Assembly: GCA_002050365.1 (NCBI GenBank)
Contig: MWYZ01000038.1
Span: 23,523 to 87,522, forward strand
Direction: 5' to 3'
DNA length: 64,000 nucleotides
Source of the DNA: Acidobacteria bacterium 28-1
Lineage (GTDB): Bacteria; Acidobacteriota; Blastocatellia; Pyrinomonadales; Pyrinomonadaceae
A model generated the notes under the pieces. It did no database searches, was not told the DNA's origin, and saw only the letters and a list, made by a program, of their open reading frames with translations. This document shows, in pieces, positions 16,221-22,011 of this stretch. The translations under genes were made by a program, and so were the position numbers. The first letter of the stretch is position 1; every line of letters starts with the position of its first letter.

Positions 16221-16709
16221 ATGAAAAACCTAAATAAATCAGTTTATGTAGCAATTTGTGTTTTAGCCGTTACTCTCGGATGCAAGCAGGCAAAAGTCGA
16301 CAATGATGCCGCGCCGGTCGCTAGCCAACCGATAAATACTTCTACATCAGCAAACACAGTAGAAAGTGTCAGCACAATTAAATGGAGTGATTACGACAAT
16401 GTTTATAACATCAAAAGCGAATCTACCGATATGCAGAAAGAAGCCTTATGGAAACGCTTTGAAGGGCAAACGGTAACTTGGCAAGGCACTGTCTCGGAAT
16501 TCAGCGAAGGCATGCTCGGCGGATATTTGATTAGTATCGAAATGAATCCCGATACACCGACCGGCGACATTATTTTAACGCTCAAGGAAAATCAGAAAGA
16601 AAAGGTGGCGAGTTTAACCAAAGGAGAGAAAATCTCATTTGTCGGCAAGCTAAAAACTCACGGTGGCGCGACGCTGCCGCTTTTGATGGATGAGGGTGAG
16701 ATAAAATAA
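16221..16709 (+). CDS. Lipoprotein with OB-fold-like domain
   Basis: A 162-residue protein started at the ATG at 16221, which gives a clean lipoprotein signal: MKNLNKSVYVAICVLAVTLG followed by Cys. The mature part has a Ser/Thr-rich linker, then a domain (ALWKRFEGQTVTWQGTVSEF, then LKENQKEKVASLTKGEKISF and VGKLKTHGG) typical of small beta-barrel, tRNA_anti-like secreted domains. Located on the element between the replication operon and the right-arm cargo, it may modify the host envelope. Upstream in-frame residues lack a signal and are left out. Confidence 0.65.
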   Translation: MKNLNKSVYVAICVLAVTLGCKQAKVDNDAAPVASQPINTSTSANTVESVSTIKWSDYDNVYNIKSESTDMQKEALWKRFEGQTVTWQGTVSEFSEGMLGGYLISIEMNPDTPTGDIILTLKENQKEKVASLTKGEKISFVGKLKTHGGATLPLLMDEGEIK

Positions 16710-17064
16710 ATCATTTAATTTATATATGTGAGAGTAATAGGATTGAGAGATACAAATACTTTCACCAACAAAGAAAAAGGGCTGTGATTAAAAATCATCC
16801 TTTTTTTTCTTCAATAATTTAACCCTTACCAATGGAGTATGCCTGATTTTCATAGCTTCCTATAAACTATACCTATTGAGACATTACAAAAACGTGTCTT
16901 AAATAGTGTCTCAACAGGATTTTCTCATAACGTCTAAAAGGTTTTAAGACAAGTCCCGGACAATTGTTTAGTTCTTTATCCTGTGCGTGCGCCACGCTTA
17001 CGATATGTTTTTTGTGCAATTTGTAGATTACGAAAACACGCGTGCGAGCGTGGCGCAAATCAAA

Positions 17065-17096
17065 AGCCGTGAGTAACATCACGGCTCTTCTATTTT
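17065..17096 (+). terminator. Hairpin terminator
   Basis: AGCCGTGA (17065-17072) pairs with TCACGGCT (17079-17086) around a 6-nt loop, followed by a T-rich tract. The stem resembles those at 7321 and 18304, which share the core AGCCG. Confidence 0.6.
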
Positions 17097-17142
17097 CCTT
17101 AGTATGGAGGTAGCTGCCCGCGCCCTCACGTCCAATGATTTG

Positions 17143-17280
17143 TTAGCTTGCATCTTTATTTTCACCACGCACTTCAGCAACATCATACTTTCGATTGTAT
17201 GTGCCGCGCCAAGCACGAACATAAATATCTTGACACGACTTATCAAGCCAATCCCAACCCGACACTAGTTGGGACAACAT
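17143..17280 (-). pseudogene. Short coding-like fragment on the minus strand
   Basis: A 45-residue frame from the ATG at 17280, reading MLSQLVSGWDWLDKSCQDIY, then VRAWRGTYNRKYDVAEVRGE and a short tail. Its mixed composition looks like a real protein C-terminus, but a stop lies nine codons upstream and there is no clear ribosome binding site. It may be a small gene or the tail of a lost one. Not assignable to a family. Confidence 0.3.
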
Positions 17281-17368
17281 TGAAAAACGGTTTGCTCTTT
17301 CGATTTATACTTAGCAATCTTGCTGACGATGAAAGAGTTTGAGATTTGGTCAGAAGGCAACAAAGGTT

Positions 17369-18211
17369 CTACGGTGTTCGGATAGTATCCTCCGGCGCGT
17401 TGTGGTATTCGTTCAGACATTTGTCGAGTGGTTCGCCGTTCTTATGAATACAATCACAGAAATTTTCACCGGCTTTGATTTTGCTACTGTCTTTAAATTG
17501 TCTGTTACATTGCGCTAAAGTGTTGCGGGGCTTAATGCTGTAAAGACTTGGAATGCCCACGACACAAACGACAACGGCGGCAAACACTCCGGCAAAGAAA
17601 AGTGTCGGGAATTTATCGTTAAGAAGCTGTTTGAAAAAAATGCGGAAACGCGCATAAAGTAAGCGTATTCCGTGCCGGGAAAAGACGGCACGCTGACCCG
17701 CGCTTTCTTGAGTTTGAACATCGCTTTCAAGGCTTTTCCGGTTTGTTGTGTCATTGGCATTTGCCTGACGATTAAACGGAAGAATGTATTTCCATTTCTC
17801 GTAATTCCAGCCGAGCAGATACAAATTCGCCAGCACCATTAAAGGCGCGGTAAAAAGCGAGCCGTCAAAACGCAGCGCATACGTCAGAATACAAATATTT
17901 AGGATAATCGGAAAATAAAGAAACGCGCCGAGCGTCACCGTGCGCGGTATCAACAGCAGAATCGCCGCCGTCACCTGCACCACGCCGATAAATGTGTAGT
18001 AATAACCCGTATGGTGCAACGCTTCCAAATAATGCCCCATCGGGTGATTAACGGATAAGCCGCTGGCGAACCGCTCGTCCATAATTTTGACCATCCCCGA
18101 AGGGAAAAATCCGGCTGCCAAAGCCAGACGACAAAAAATAGAAAAAAGCCAAAGCCATCTGTTTTCCTTTGCCTGCAAATGAAGTCGGTCAAGTGTCGAG
18201 GCAATACTCAT
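17369..18211 (-). CDS. DoxX-like membrane protein with C-terminal extension
   Basis: A 280-residue membrane protein. The N-terminal half has four hydrophobic segments in a DoxX-type layout: FCRLALAAGFFPSGMVKIMD, YYYTFIGVVQVTAAILLLIP, then LGAFLYFPIILNICILTYAL and LMVLANLYLL. A polar stretch is followed by one more membrane helix (FAGVFAAVVVCVVGIPSLY) and a Cys-containing tail (CDCIHKNGEPLDKCL). DoxX proteins are often tied to thiol or electron-transport chemistry. On the element this is cargo that may help host membrane function. The exact role is unknown. Confidence 0.7.
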   Translation of the reverse strand: MSIASTLDRLHLQAKENRWLWLFSIFCRLALAAGFFPSGMVKIMDERFASGLSVNHPMGHYLEALHHTGYYYTFIGVVQVTAAILLLIPRTVTLGAFLYFPIILNICILTYALRFDGSLFTAPLMVLANLYLLGWNYEKWKYILPFNRQANANDTTNRKSLESDVQTQESAGQRAVFSRHGIRLLYARFRIFFKQLLNDKFPTLFFAGVFAAVVVCVVGIPSLYSIKPRNTLAQCNRQFKDSSKIKAGENFCDCIHKNGEPLDKCLNEYHNAPEDTIRTP

Positions 18212-18303
18212 AAATGTTTAGAACGTAATTACTCGGAAAAAAGTTTTCAAATAAAACAGCGTCGTTCGCTTTCCAAACAGAAGCAAACTGTTTCCATTCG
18301 GAA

Positions 18304-18343
18304 AAAGCCGCAAGTTTTAACGCTTGCGGCTTTCTATTTTTTT
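18304..18343. terminator. Bidirectional intrinsic terminator
   Basis: AAAGCCGCAAG (18304-18314) pairs with CTTGCGGCTTT (18323-18333). TATTTTTTT follows on the plus strand and CTTTTTCC on the minus strand. It lies 15 bp beyond the stop of the 43-residue gene at 18358-18489 and so probably ends that leftward operon. Confidence 0.8.
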
Positions 18344-18357
18344 ACATAAAGGTTGTT

Positions 18358-18489
18358 TTACCAATACATAACATTTCGTGCTATTTCAGCATTGCACTCT
18401 TCTAAAGTTCCGCGAAAAGTTTCGCGGCTGTATAAATAAATCGAATAGCTGCCATCTCTATTTCGTTCAATTTCAACTGTTTTTCTCAT
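18358..18489 (-). CDS. 43-aa protein, unknown, end of the leftward right-arm operon
   Basis: The start MRKTVEIERNRDGSYSIYLY is preceded by a strong GGAGG site 7 bp upstream. The remainder is REFTRGT-like followed by LEECNAEIARNVMYW. It overlaps the end of the 239-residue gene by 17 bp and is followed directly by an intrinsic terminator, so it has all the marks of a real small gene. The beta-strand start and helical end suggest a compact soluble domain. No family is recognised. Confidence 0.65.
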   Translation of the reverse strand: MRKTVEIERNRDGSYSIYLYSRETFRGTLEECNAEIARNVMYW

Positions 18490-19192
18490 TTTTCACCTCC
18501 GCCTTTTTCATTTCCTCGAGATTGAACAGAACACTTTCAGGGGAACGCCAATCGCTTGGAGTGTCGGAAAGCTCGTCTGCCATCACATTAAATAACTGTG
18601 TCGGCATCGCGTCGTTTTTCATCACAGATGATATTTGACTTGCAAGTAATCTTAAATCACCGTCGCGGGTCGCGTCTGAATTTTCGCCGATAAGCTGCAA
18701 AGTGTCTTCGGCAAGTGTTTTTGGTTTCGGTTGTTCGGGTTGTGTTTGGGCTTCCGGCGCGGGCGCGTCGTTCAGGCTGTCGGCTTCTATTGGCGTTTCT
18801 AATTCAATGCCGTGTTCGTCTAAGCCTCTTTCGGCAAGAAGGGCTTTTTCCCAATTTCGTTTGTCTTCGTCGTGCTTCATTGTCCAGGTGAAAAGATACT
18901 CTTTCAAATCTGCTATAAAATCCGGCACGTCAAAATTCTTATGTCTGATTGAAAGCATTTCAAAAAGTTCTAAAAAATGCCCGTGTCCCCACTCACCATT
19001 ATATTCAGTAACAACACTTGAGCCAGTCGTAACCGATAAAATATCACCGATTAAGGCTTTTGCGCGGTCAAGCGTTTTTACTTTGAAGTCATACGCTTTT
19101 GCGTCGTCGTCCAAAGTTATCAATAGTTTTTGATAACTCGTTAATTCTTTATTTTCCGTTTTGTTTGTTTTTGTTGTATTATTTTCTCTCAT
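18473..19192 (-). CDS. Unknown acidic element protein, 239 aa
   Basis: Three parts can be seen: a helical N-terminal region (residues 15-125, with YQKLLITLDDDAKAYDFKVK and FIADLKEYLFTWTMKHDEDK), a Pro/Glu-rich linker (APAPEAQTQPEQPKPK, about 145-165) and a C-terminal helical part (LRLLASQISSVMKNDAMPTQ). There are no Cys pairs, no signal peptide and no membrane segment. It is second in the leftward operon after the SWIM-finger gene. The linker implies two independent domains. Function unknown. Confidence 0.6.
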   Translation of the reverse strand: MRENNTTKTNKTENKELTSYQKLLITLDDDAKAYDFKVKTLDRAKALIGDILSVTTGSSVVTEYNGEWGHGHFLELFEMLSIRHKNFDVPDFIADLKEYLFTWTMKHDEDKRNWEKALLAERGLDEHGIELETPIEADSLNDAPAPEAQTQPEQPKPKTLAEDTLQLIGENSDATRDGDLRLLASQISSVMKNDAMPTQLFNVMADELSDTPSDWRSPESVLFNLEEMKKAEVKNEKNS

Positions 19193-19272
19193 TGTTAGAA
19201 ACTCCTTTTAATTTTTAATAATTGATCGGAAAGAAGGGCTTAGTTTGCTGATACTTCCTAAGCCTTTCGTTT

Positions 19273-19674
19273 TTAGTTGATTCTTATGCCCGCTATGCGC
19301 TCCGCTTTGACTTGAACCGTCGGCTTGAGATACGGGATTTCTTCGGCTTGAACCGTCGCATCTTCCGTTTCCAGATAAAGCCGAATCAATCGAGCGGCGG
19401 CACGGTGGAAACACGGGCTGCCTTGCTCAAATGCGCGGCACTGGCAGACTCCGTTTGACGTGTAGATGTTATTGCTCTTCTGGCTCCAGATGAGCAGGGA
19501 TTTGTCCGCTTCCTGCCAAGTCATAAAGACGTTTTCTTCAATCTCGACGACGGCTTTGGCAATGGCGCGAATCCAACGTGTCTTTGTTTTCGCGTCGGTT
19601 ACGGTCTGCTCAACCTTGCTCAATGAATCGGCGATAACTTTTCCGAATCTGTCTTTGTTTTCGATTTGTAACAT
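19273..19674 (-). CDS. SWIM-type zinc-finger protein
   Basis: A 133-residue protein. Residues about 68-100 contain VCQCRAFEQGSPCFHRAAAR, which fits the SWIM pattern CxC-x8-CxH used to bind nucleic acid or protein. An N-terminal helical region (FGKVIADSLSKVEQTVTDAK) and a short C-terminal tail flank it. It is first in the leftward operon under a near-consensus promoter with an overlapping operator, so it is likely tightly controlled. In other mobile elements small SWIM proteins occur beside replication genes, but the role here is unknown. Confidence 0.7.
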   Translation of the reverse strand: MLQIENKDRFGKVIADSLSKVEQTVTDAKTKTRWIRAIAKAVVEIEENVFMTWQEADKSLLIWSQKSNNIYTSNGVCQCRAFEQGSPCFHRAAARLIRLYLETEDATVQAEEIPYLKPTVQVKAERIAGIRIN

Positions 19675-19724
19675 TTTAGTTTTACTCCTTTGGTTTAGAT
19701 TTAGTTAATAACTTAACTTTCTAA

Positions 19725-19805
19725 AGTATAGCGAAGTCGCTAGTGTCTGTCAAGTTAATAATAGCGAACTTGCTAGTTTTTTGGAAATAATTTATAATCG
19801 TTTGG
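19725..19805. promoter_or_regulatory. Divergent promoters with paired operators; rightward one leaderless
   Basis: Leftward promoter: TTGACA (complement of 19748-19753), 17-bp spacer, TATACT (complement of 19725-19730). Rightward promoter: TTGCTA at 19770-19775, 17-bp spacer, TATAAT at 19793-19798. Operators TAGCGAAGTCGCTAG (19729-19743) and TAGCGAACTTGCTAG (19762-19776) are centred 33 bp apart; one overlaps the leftward -10 and the other the rightward -35. The rightward ATG at 19806 is only 7 bp past the -10, so that mRNA should have essentially no leader. Confidence 0.8.
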
Positions 19806-20006
19806 ATGGCGAATAAAAAAGGAAAATTATTAAGCGTAAAAGATGCCGCCGCCGCGTTGGATTTGTCGGAGCAAAGAATCAAACAGTTGATTTATGAAGG
19901 AAGGTTGTGGGCTGAAAAAATCGGCAACCAGTGGATTATTGTTGAATCGGATTTAGAAGCCGTCAGAGACCGGCAGACCGGCAGACCGGCAAAGGAAAAG
20001 AAATGA
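19806..20006 (+). CDS. Helix-turn-helix DNA-binding protein, candidate repressor of the twin operators
   Basis: A 66-residue protein with an HTH_17-type fold: LLSVKDAAAALDLSEQRIKQ, LIYEGRLWAEKIGNQWIIV and a short basic tail. Related proteins act as excisionases or small repressors. It is divergent from the SWIM operon and its promoter overlaps one of two near-identical operators, so autoregulation is a natural reading, though unproven. Its ATG lies so close to the -10 that the transcript should be leaderless. It overlaps the next gene by 4 bp. Confidence 0.75.
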   Translation: MANKKGKLLSVKDAAAALDLSEQRIKQLIYEGRLWAEKIGNQWIIVESDLEAVRDRQTGRPAKEKK

Positions 20007-20467
20007 AATACTTACTCTCTCTAATCTTTATATTCGTTTTTGCTTTTTCTGCGTTTGCGCAAACCGAAAACACAACAAAAGCGACAATCGAAAACAAAGC
20101 CGTTGTTTATGTTTATGCGCCTTCAGCAACCACCACACTCGTTAGAGTTTCAAAGCCCGTATTTCTTGACGATAAAGAAATAGCGGACGTTCGACCGGAA
20201 AAGTATTTTATTGCTCTAGTTGACCCTGGCAAGCATAGCTTTCGGATGAAAAACAAGAAATATGGCGGTATTGTGATGGATTTTGAAGCGGGAAAAACTT
20301 ACTACATACGAATCAATTGGTCAACAGGCAATATTGTTCGCCCGACAGGTATGTCAAAAATTGAAACGGAAAGTGGTGAGTTCGACATTAAACAATTGAG
20401 TCCGGTTAAAGCGGAGAATATCAAAGAAAAATCAATTGCTTTTACCGCATTACCTAGCTCGCACTAA
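20003..20467 (+). CDS. Secreted DUF2846-like protein
   Basis: A 154-residue exported protein with a signal peptide (MKYLLSLIFIFVFAFSAFAQ). The mature part reads AVVYVYAPSATTTLVRVSKP, VFLDDKEIADVRPEKYFIAL, VDPGKHSF and MDFEAGKTYYIRI. This resembles DUF2846, a small beta-rich domain of envelope proteins. It is co-transcribed with the HTH gene through an ATGA overlap and followed by an intrinsic terminator. Being under a repressor on a mobile element, it may be a conditionally made surface factor, which is inference. Confidence 0.65.
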   Translation: MKYLLSLIFIFVFAFSAFAQTENTTKATIENKAVVYVYAPSATTTLVRVSKPVFLDDKEIADVRPEKYFIALVDPGKHSFRMKNKKYGGIVMDFEAGKTYYIRINWSTGNIVRPTGMSKIETESGEFDIKQLSPVKAENIKEKSIAFTALPSSH

Positions 20468-20475
20468 AAAGAAAA

Positions 20476-20508
20476 ACGGCTTGAGTATCAATCAAGCCGT
20501 CTCTTCCA
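20476..20508 (+). terminator. Intrinsic terminator at the right end of the element
   Basis: ACGGCTTGA (20476-20484) pairs with TCAAGCCGT (20492-20500) around a 7-nt loop, followed by a short CTCTTCC tract. It lies 9 bp after the secreted protein's stop and insulates the downstream host gene from element transcription. Confidence 0.7.
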
Positions 20509-20559
20509 GTTCTTTGAAAACTGAATATGTATTAAACAAGCAAAAGTAGTCTATCAAAA

Positions 20560-20719
20560 GACTTTTGCATTTTTCAAGCCTGTATCTGAAAATGTAGCTG
20601 GTATGTGCTAGTTTCGAGTGTTACCGAGTGAACACAGTTTAATAATTATTCACTGTATAACACTCTATCGCATCTTGTAACTGTTGGTAAAAAAGGACTT
20701 ATATGTTTGGAGCAAGCAT
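20560..20719. repeat. Right attachment region (attR) with element-borne copy of the pgsA-like upstream region
   Basis: Homologous to 7968-8124 and ending in the identical 24-bp core (20696-20719). It differs at scattered positions, including a 4-bp net insertion near 20642 and AAAAGGACTT before the ATG where the left copy has ATTAAGACTT. The right copy therefore gives the host gene a better AGGA ribosome binding site than the left copy would. A block at about 20612-20640, with TTCGAGTGTTACCGAGTG, is unchanged. Confidence 0.88.
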
Positions 20720-21341
20720 CGGACGCGGAGCAATGCGAATCATCGACGCAATGGTACGCTGGCTGGCGTTTGGCGGAATCAGTCCAAACATTTTAACGGT
20801 TATCGGCGTAACGATAAATGTCGGGTGCGGCGTGCTGTTCGGTTTCGGCGAATTTTTCTGGGCGGGAATTGTCTTAATCGTCGCTAATCTATTTGATATG
20901 TTGGACGGGAATGTGGCGCGGCTTTCGGGCAGAGTTACGCGTTTCGGCGGCTTTCTCGATTCGTCGCTCGACCGTCTTTCAGATATGGTGGCGTTTTTGG
21001 GCATAATAATTTTTTACGCCAGCAATACGCCGCAGCATTCGCTTTTGAATGTAACTTCTGCCGGTATCGGATTGATTGGCTCGGTAATGGTCAGCTATAC
21101 AACAGCGCGTTCCGAAGGTTTCGGTGTAAAAGCGAATGTCGGGTTTTTGCAGCGACCTGAAAGAATTGTTTTGCTGATAATCGGTGCGCTTTCAACCGTG
21201 CCGAATTCAAATTCGTTTTTCGCCAATCGAATGCCGCAGGTGCTTTGGGTTTTGGCAATCGGCTCGCTTTGGACGTTTATTCATCGGATGTTTTTCATCT
21301 GGAAAGAACTCAGAAAGATGGAGACGGTAAAGGCTGAGTAG
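20703..21341 (+). CDS. CDP-alcohol phosphatidyltransferase (phosphatidylglycerophosphate synthase-like)
   Basis: An integral membrane enzyme that joins a CDP-activated lipid to an alcohol head group. The catalytic signature is complete: DMLDGNVARLSGRVTRFGG followed by FLDSSLDRLSD, giving the pattern D-x2-DG-x2-AR-x8-G-x3-D-x3-D. About five membrane helices surround it, and length (212 aa) is normal. The head group cannot be read from sequence; glycerol phosphate or inositol phosphate are both possible. The element is inserted exactly at its 5' end, with the ATG inside the att core, so the coding sequence is kept but the promoter and ribosome binding site come from the element. Confidence 0.85.
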   Translation: MFGASIGRGAMRIIDAMVRWLAFGGISPNILTVIGVTINVGCGVLFGFGEFFWAGIVLIVANLFDMLDGNVARLSGRVTRFGGFLDSSLDRLSDMVAFLGIIIFYASNTPQHSLLNVTSAGIGLIGSVMVSYTTARSEGFGVKANVGFLQRPERIVLLIIGALSTVPNSNSFFANRMPQVLWVLAIGSLWTFIHRMFFIWKELRKMETVKAE

Positions 21342-21347
21342 ACAACG

Positions 21348-21390
21348 GCAGTTGGCAGGGAAAAATCGCTGACTGCATTCTGCCAACTGC
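21348..21390. repeat. Short inverted repeat with 7-bp units
   Basis: GCAGTTGGCAG (21348-21358) pairs with its complement at 21380-21390 around a 21-bp loop. The left side contains two 7-bp units of GGCAGKK type, in keeping with the heptad arrays elsewhere. It fills the gap between two host genes. Confidence 0.65.
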
Positions 21391-21393
21391 TTT

Positions 21394-21834
21394 ATGGAAT
21401 GGATTTCAGGAATTTGGGAATGGCTCGCACGGTTTTGGGAATCGCTCACGTGGGGCGGAATTGCGTTCGGTTCAATTGCTATCGTGTTGTCAGCCGCCAT
21501 GGGCTATGTAGCAGTCATTCTAGTGATGGTTAAAATTCCAGCCGATTATTTCAGCCCGCATTATTCGCCCGCATCGGCGAAAAATCAATCCTTTTTCATT
21601 CGTTGGGGCGCGGTGGTTTTCAAGAATTTTATCGGTCTTCTGCTGATTCTCGTCGGCATTGCAATGATTTTCGGACCCGGACCCGGACTTTTAACGATTC
21701 TGCTCGGCTTGATTATGATGGATATTCCGGGCAAGCGTCCGCTCGAAGCAAATATTATTAAACGTCCGGCGGTTTTGTCGGCGGTCAACAACTTACGCGC
21801 CAAATATAACAAATCGCCTTTGATTATGGATTAA
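21394..21834 (+). CDS. PGPGW-type membrane protein
   Basis: A 146-residue membrane protein with an N-terminal helix (IAFGSIAIVLSAAMGYVAVI), a polar loop and a second hydrophobic region containing the family motif FGPGPGLLTILLGL. This matches the putative transmembrane PGPGW family. Its C-terminal 35 residues are basic and probably cytoplasmic. It starts 52 bp after the phosphatidyltransferase and may be co-transcribed. Role unknown; the neighbour hints at envelope lipid work. Confidence 0.75.
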   Translation: MEWISGIWEWLARFWESLTWGGIAFGSIAIVLSAAMGYVAVILVMVKIPADYFSPHYSPASAKNQSFFIRWGAVVFKNFIGLLLILVGIAMIFGPGPGLLTILLGLIMMDIPGKRPLEANIIKRPAVLSAVNNLRAKYNKSPLIMD

Positions 21835-21837
21835 ACA

Positions 21838-22005
21838 ATGAGATTATTCGATTTGTTTAAAGAGAAAAAAAAAGCGAATTTGGATGTCCGGCGGCGCGAA
21901 TTTTTGCATTCAAAAGGCAGGATTACCGACGGTACAATCATTGGCTGGATAATGGATAATTTATTGGTTTTAGTTTCCATTATCCATTATCCATTTTTCA
22001 TTTAA
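21838..22005 (+). CDS. Small protein whose C-terminus is encoded by a heptad repeat hairpin
   Basis: A 55-residue frame. The first 37 residues (MRLFDLFKEKKKANLDVRRR, EFLHSKGRITDGTIIG) look like a natural basic protein start, whereas the last 19 (WIMDNLLVLVSIIHYPFF) are the translation of TGGATAA repeats and their inverse. The gene has probably been truncated by repeat insertion or expansion. It begins 3 bp after the previous stop, so an operon is likely. No family is recognised. Confidence 0.5.
   Translation: MRLFDLFKEKKKANLDVRRREFLHSKGRITDGTIIGWIMDNLLVLVSIIHYPFFI
21946..21997. repeat. Heptad repeat hairpin, TGGATAA family
   Basis: Two 7-bp units TGGATAA at 21946-21959 face three inverted units (CCATTAT, CCATTAT, CCATTTT) at 21977-21997. 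The element lies inside the 3' end of the small gene and ends 14 bp before the accC start. Confidence 0.85.
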
Positions 22006-22011
22006 TCGCTT

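Larger units (their letters stand above)
16710..17368. other. Largely non-coding element segment with hairpins
   Basis: No full gene is seen. It holds an 11-bp inverted repeat, TGCGCCACGCT at 16988-16998 with its complement at 17047-17057; a terminator at 17065-17086 (AGCCGTGA stem, then CTTCTATTTT); and a possible leftward coding remnant at 17143-17280. A weak hairpin followed by eight T residues lies near 16785-16810. Confidence 0.5.
8101..20719. mobile_element. Integrated mobile element of about 12.6 kb, satellite- or plasmid-like
   Basis: Bounded by a perfect 24-bp direct repeat, with the tyrosine integrase gene directly inside the left end. The left arm is transcribed leftward (integrase, zinc-finger protein). 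The centre is a rightward operon of excisionase-like HTH, PrimPol-DUF3987 protein and small genes including a terminase-small-subunit-like HTH. The right arm holds membrane, lipoprotein, SWIM-finger and secreted cargo. No capsid, portal, tail, lysis, relaxase or type IV secretion gene was recognised. The layout is like phage-inducible chromosomal islands, but that class is inferred from layout only. The target is the 5' end of the phosphatidyltransferase gene at 20703. Confidence 0.85.

Noticed and set aside
16785..16815. Intrinsic terminator after the element lipoprotein
   Set aside because: There is a run of eight T residues, but the stem is short and bulged; mentioned only in the gap description.
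16873..17082. Minus-strand 69-aa gene
   Set aside because: It runs through the inverted repeat and terminator, and its composition is unlike a protein.
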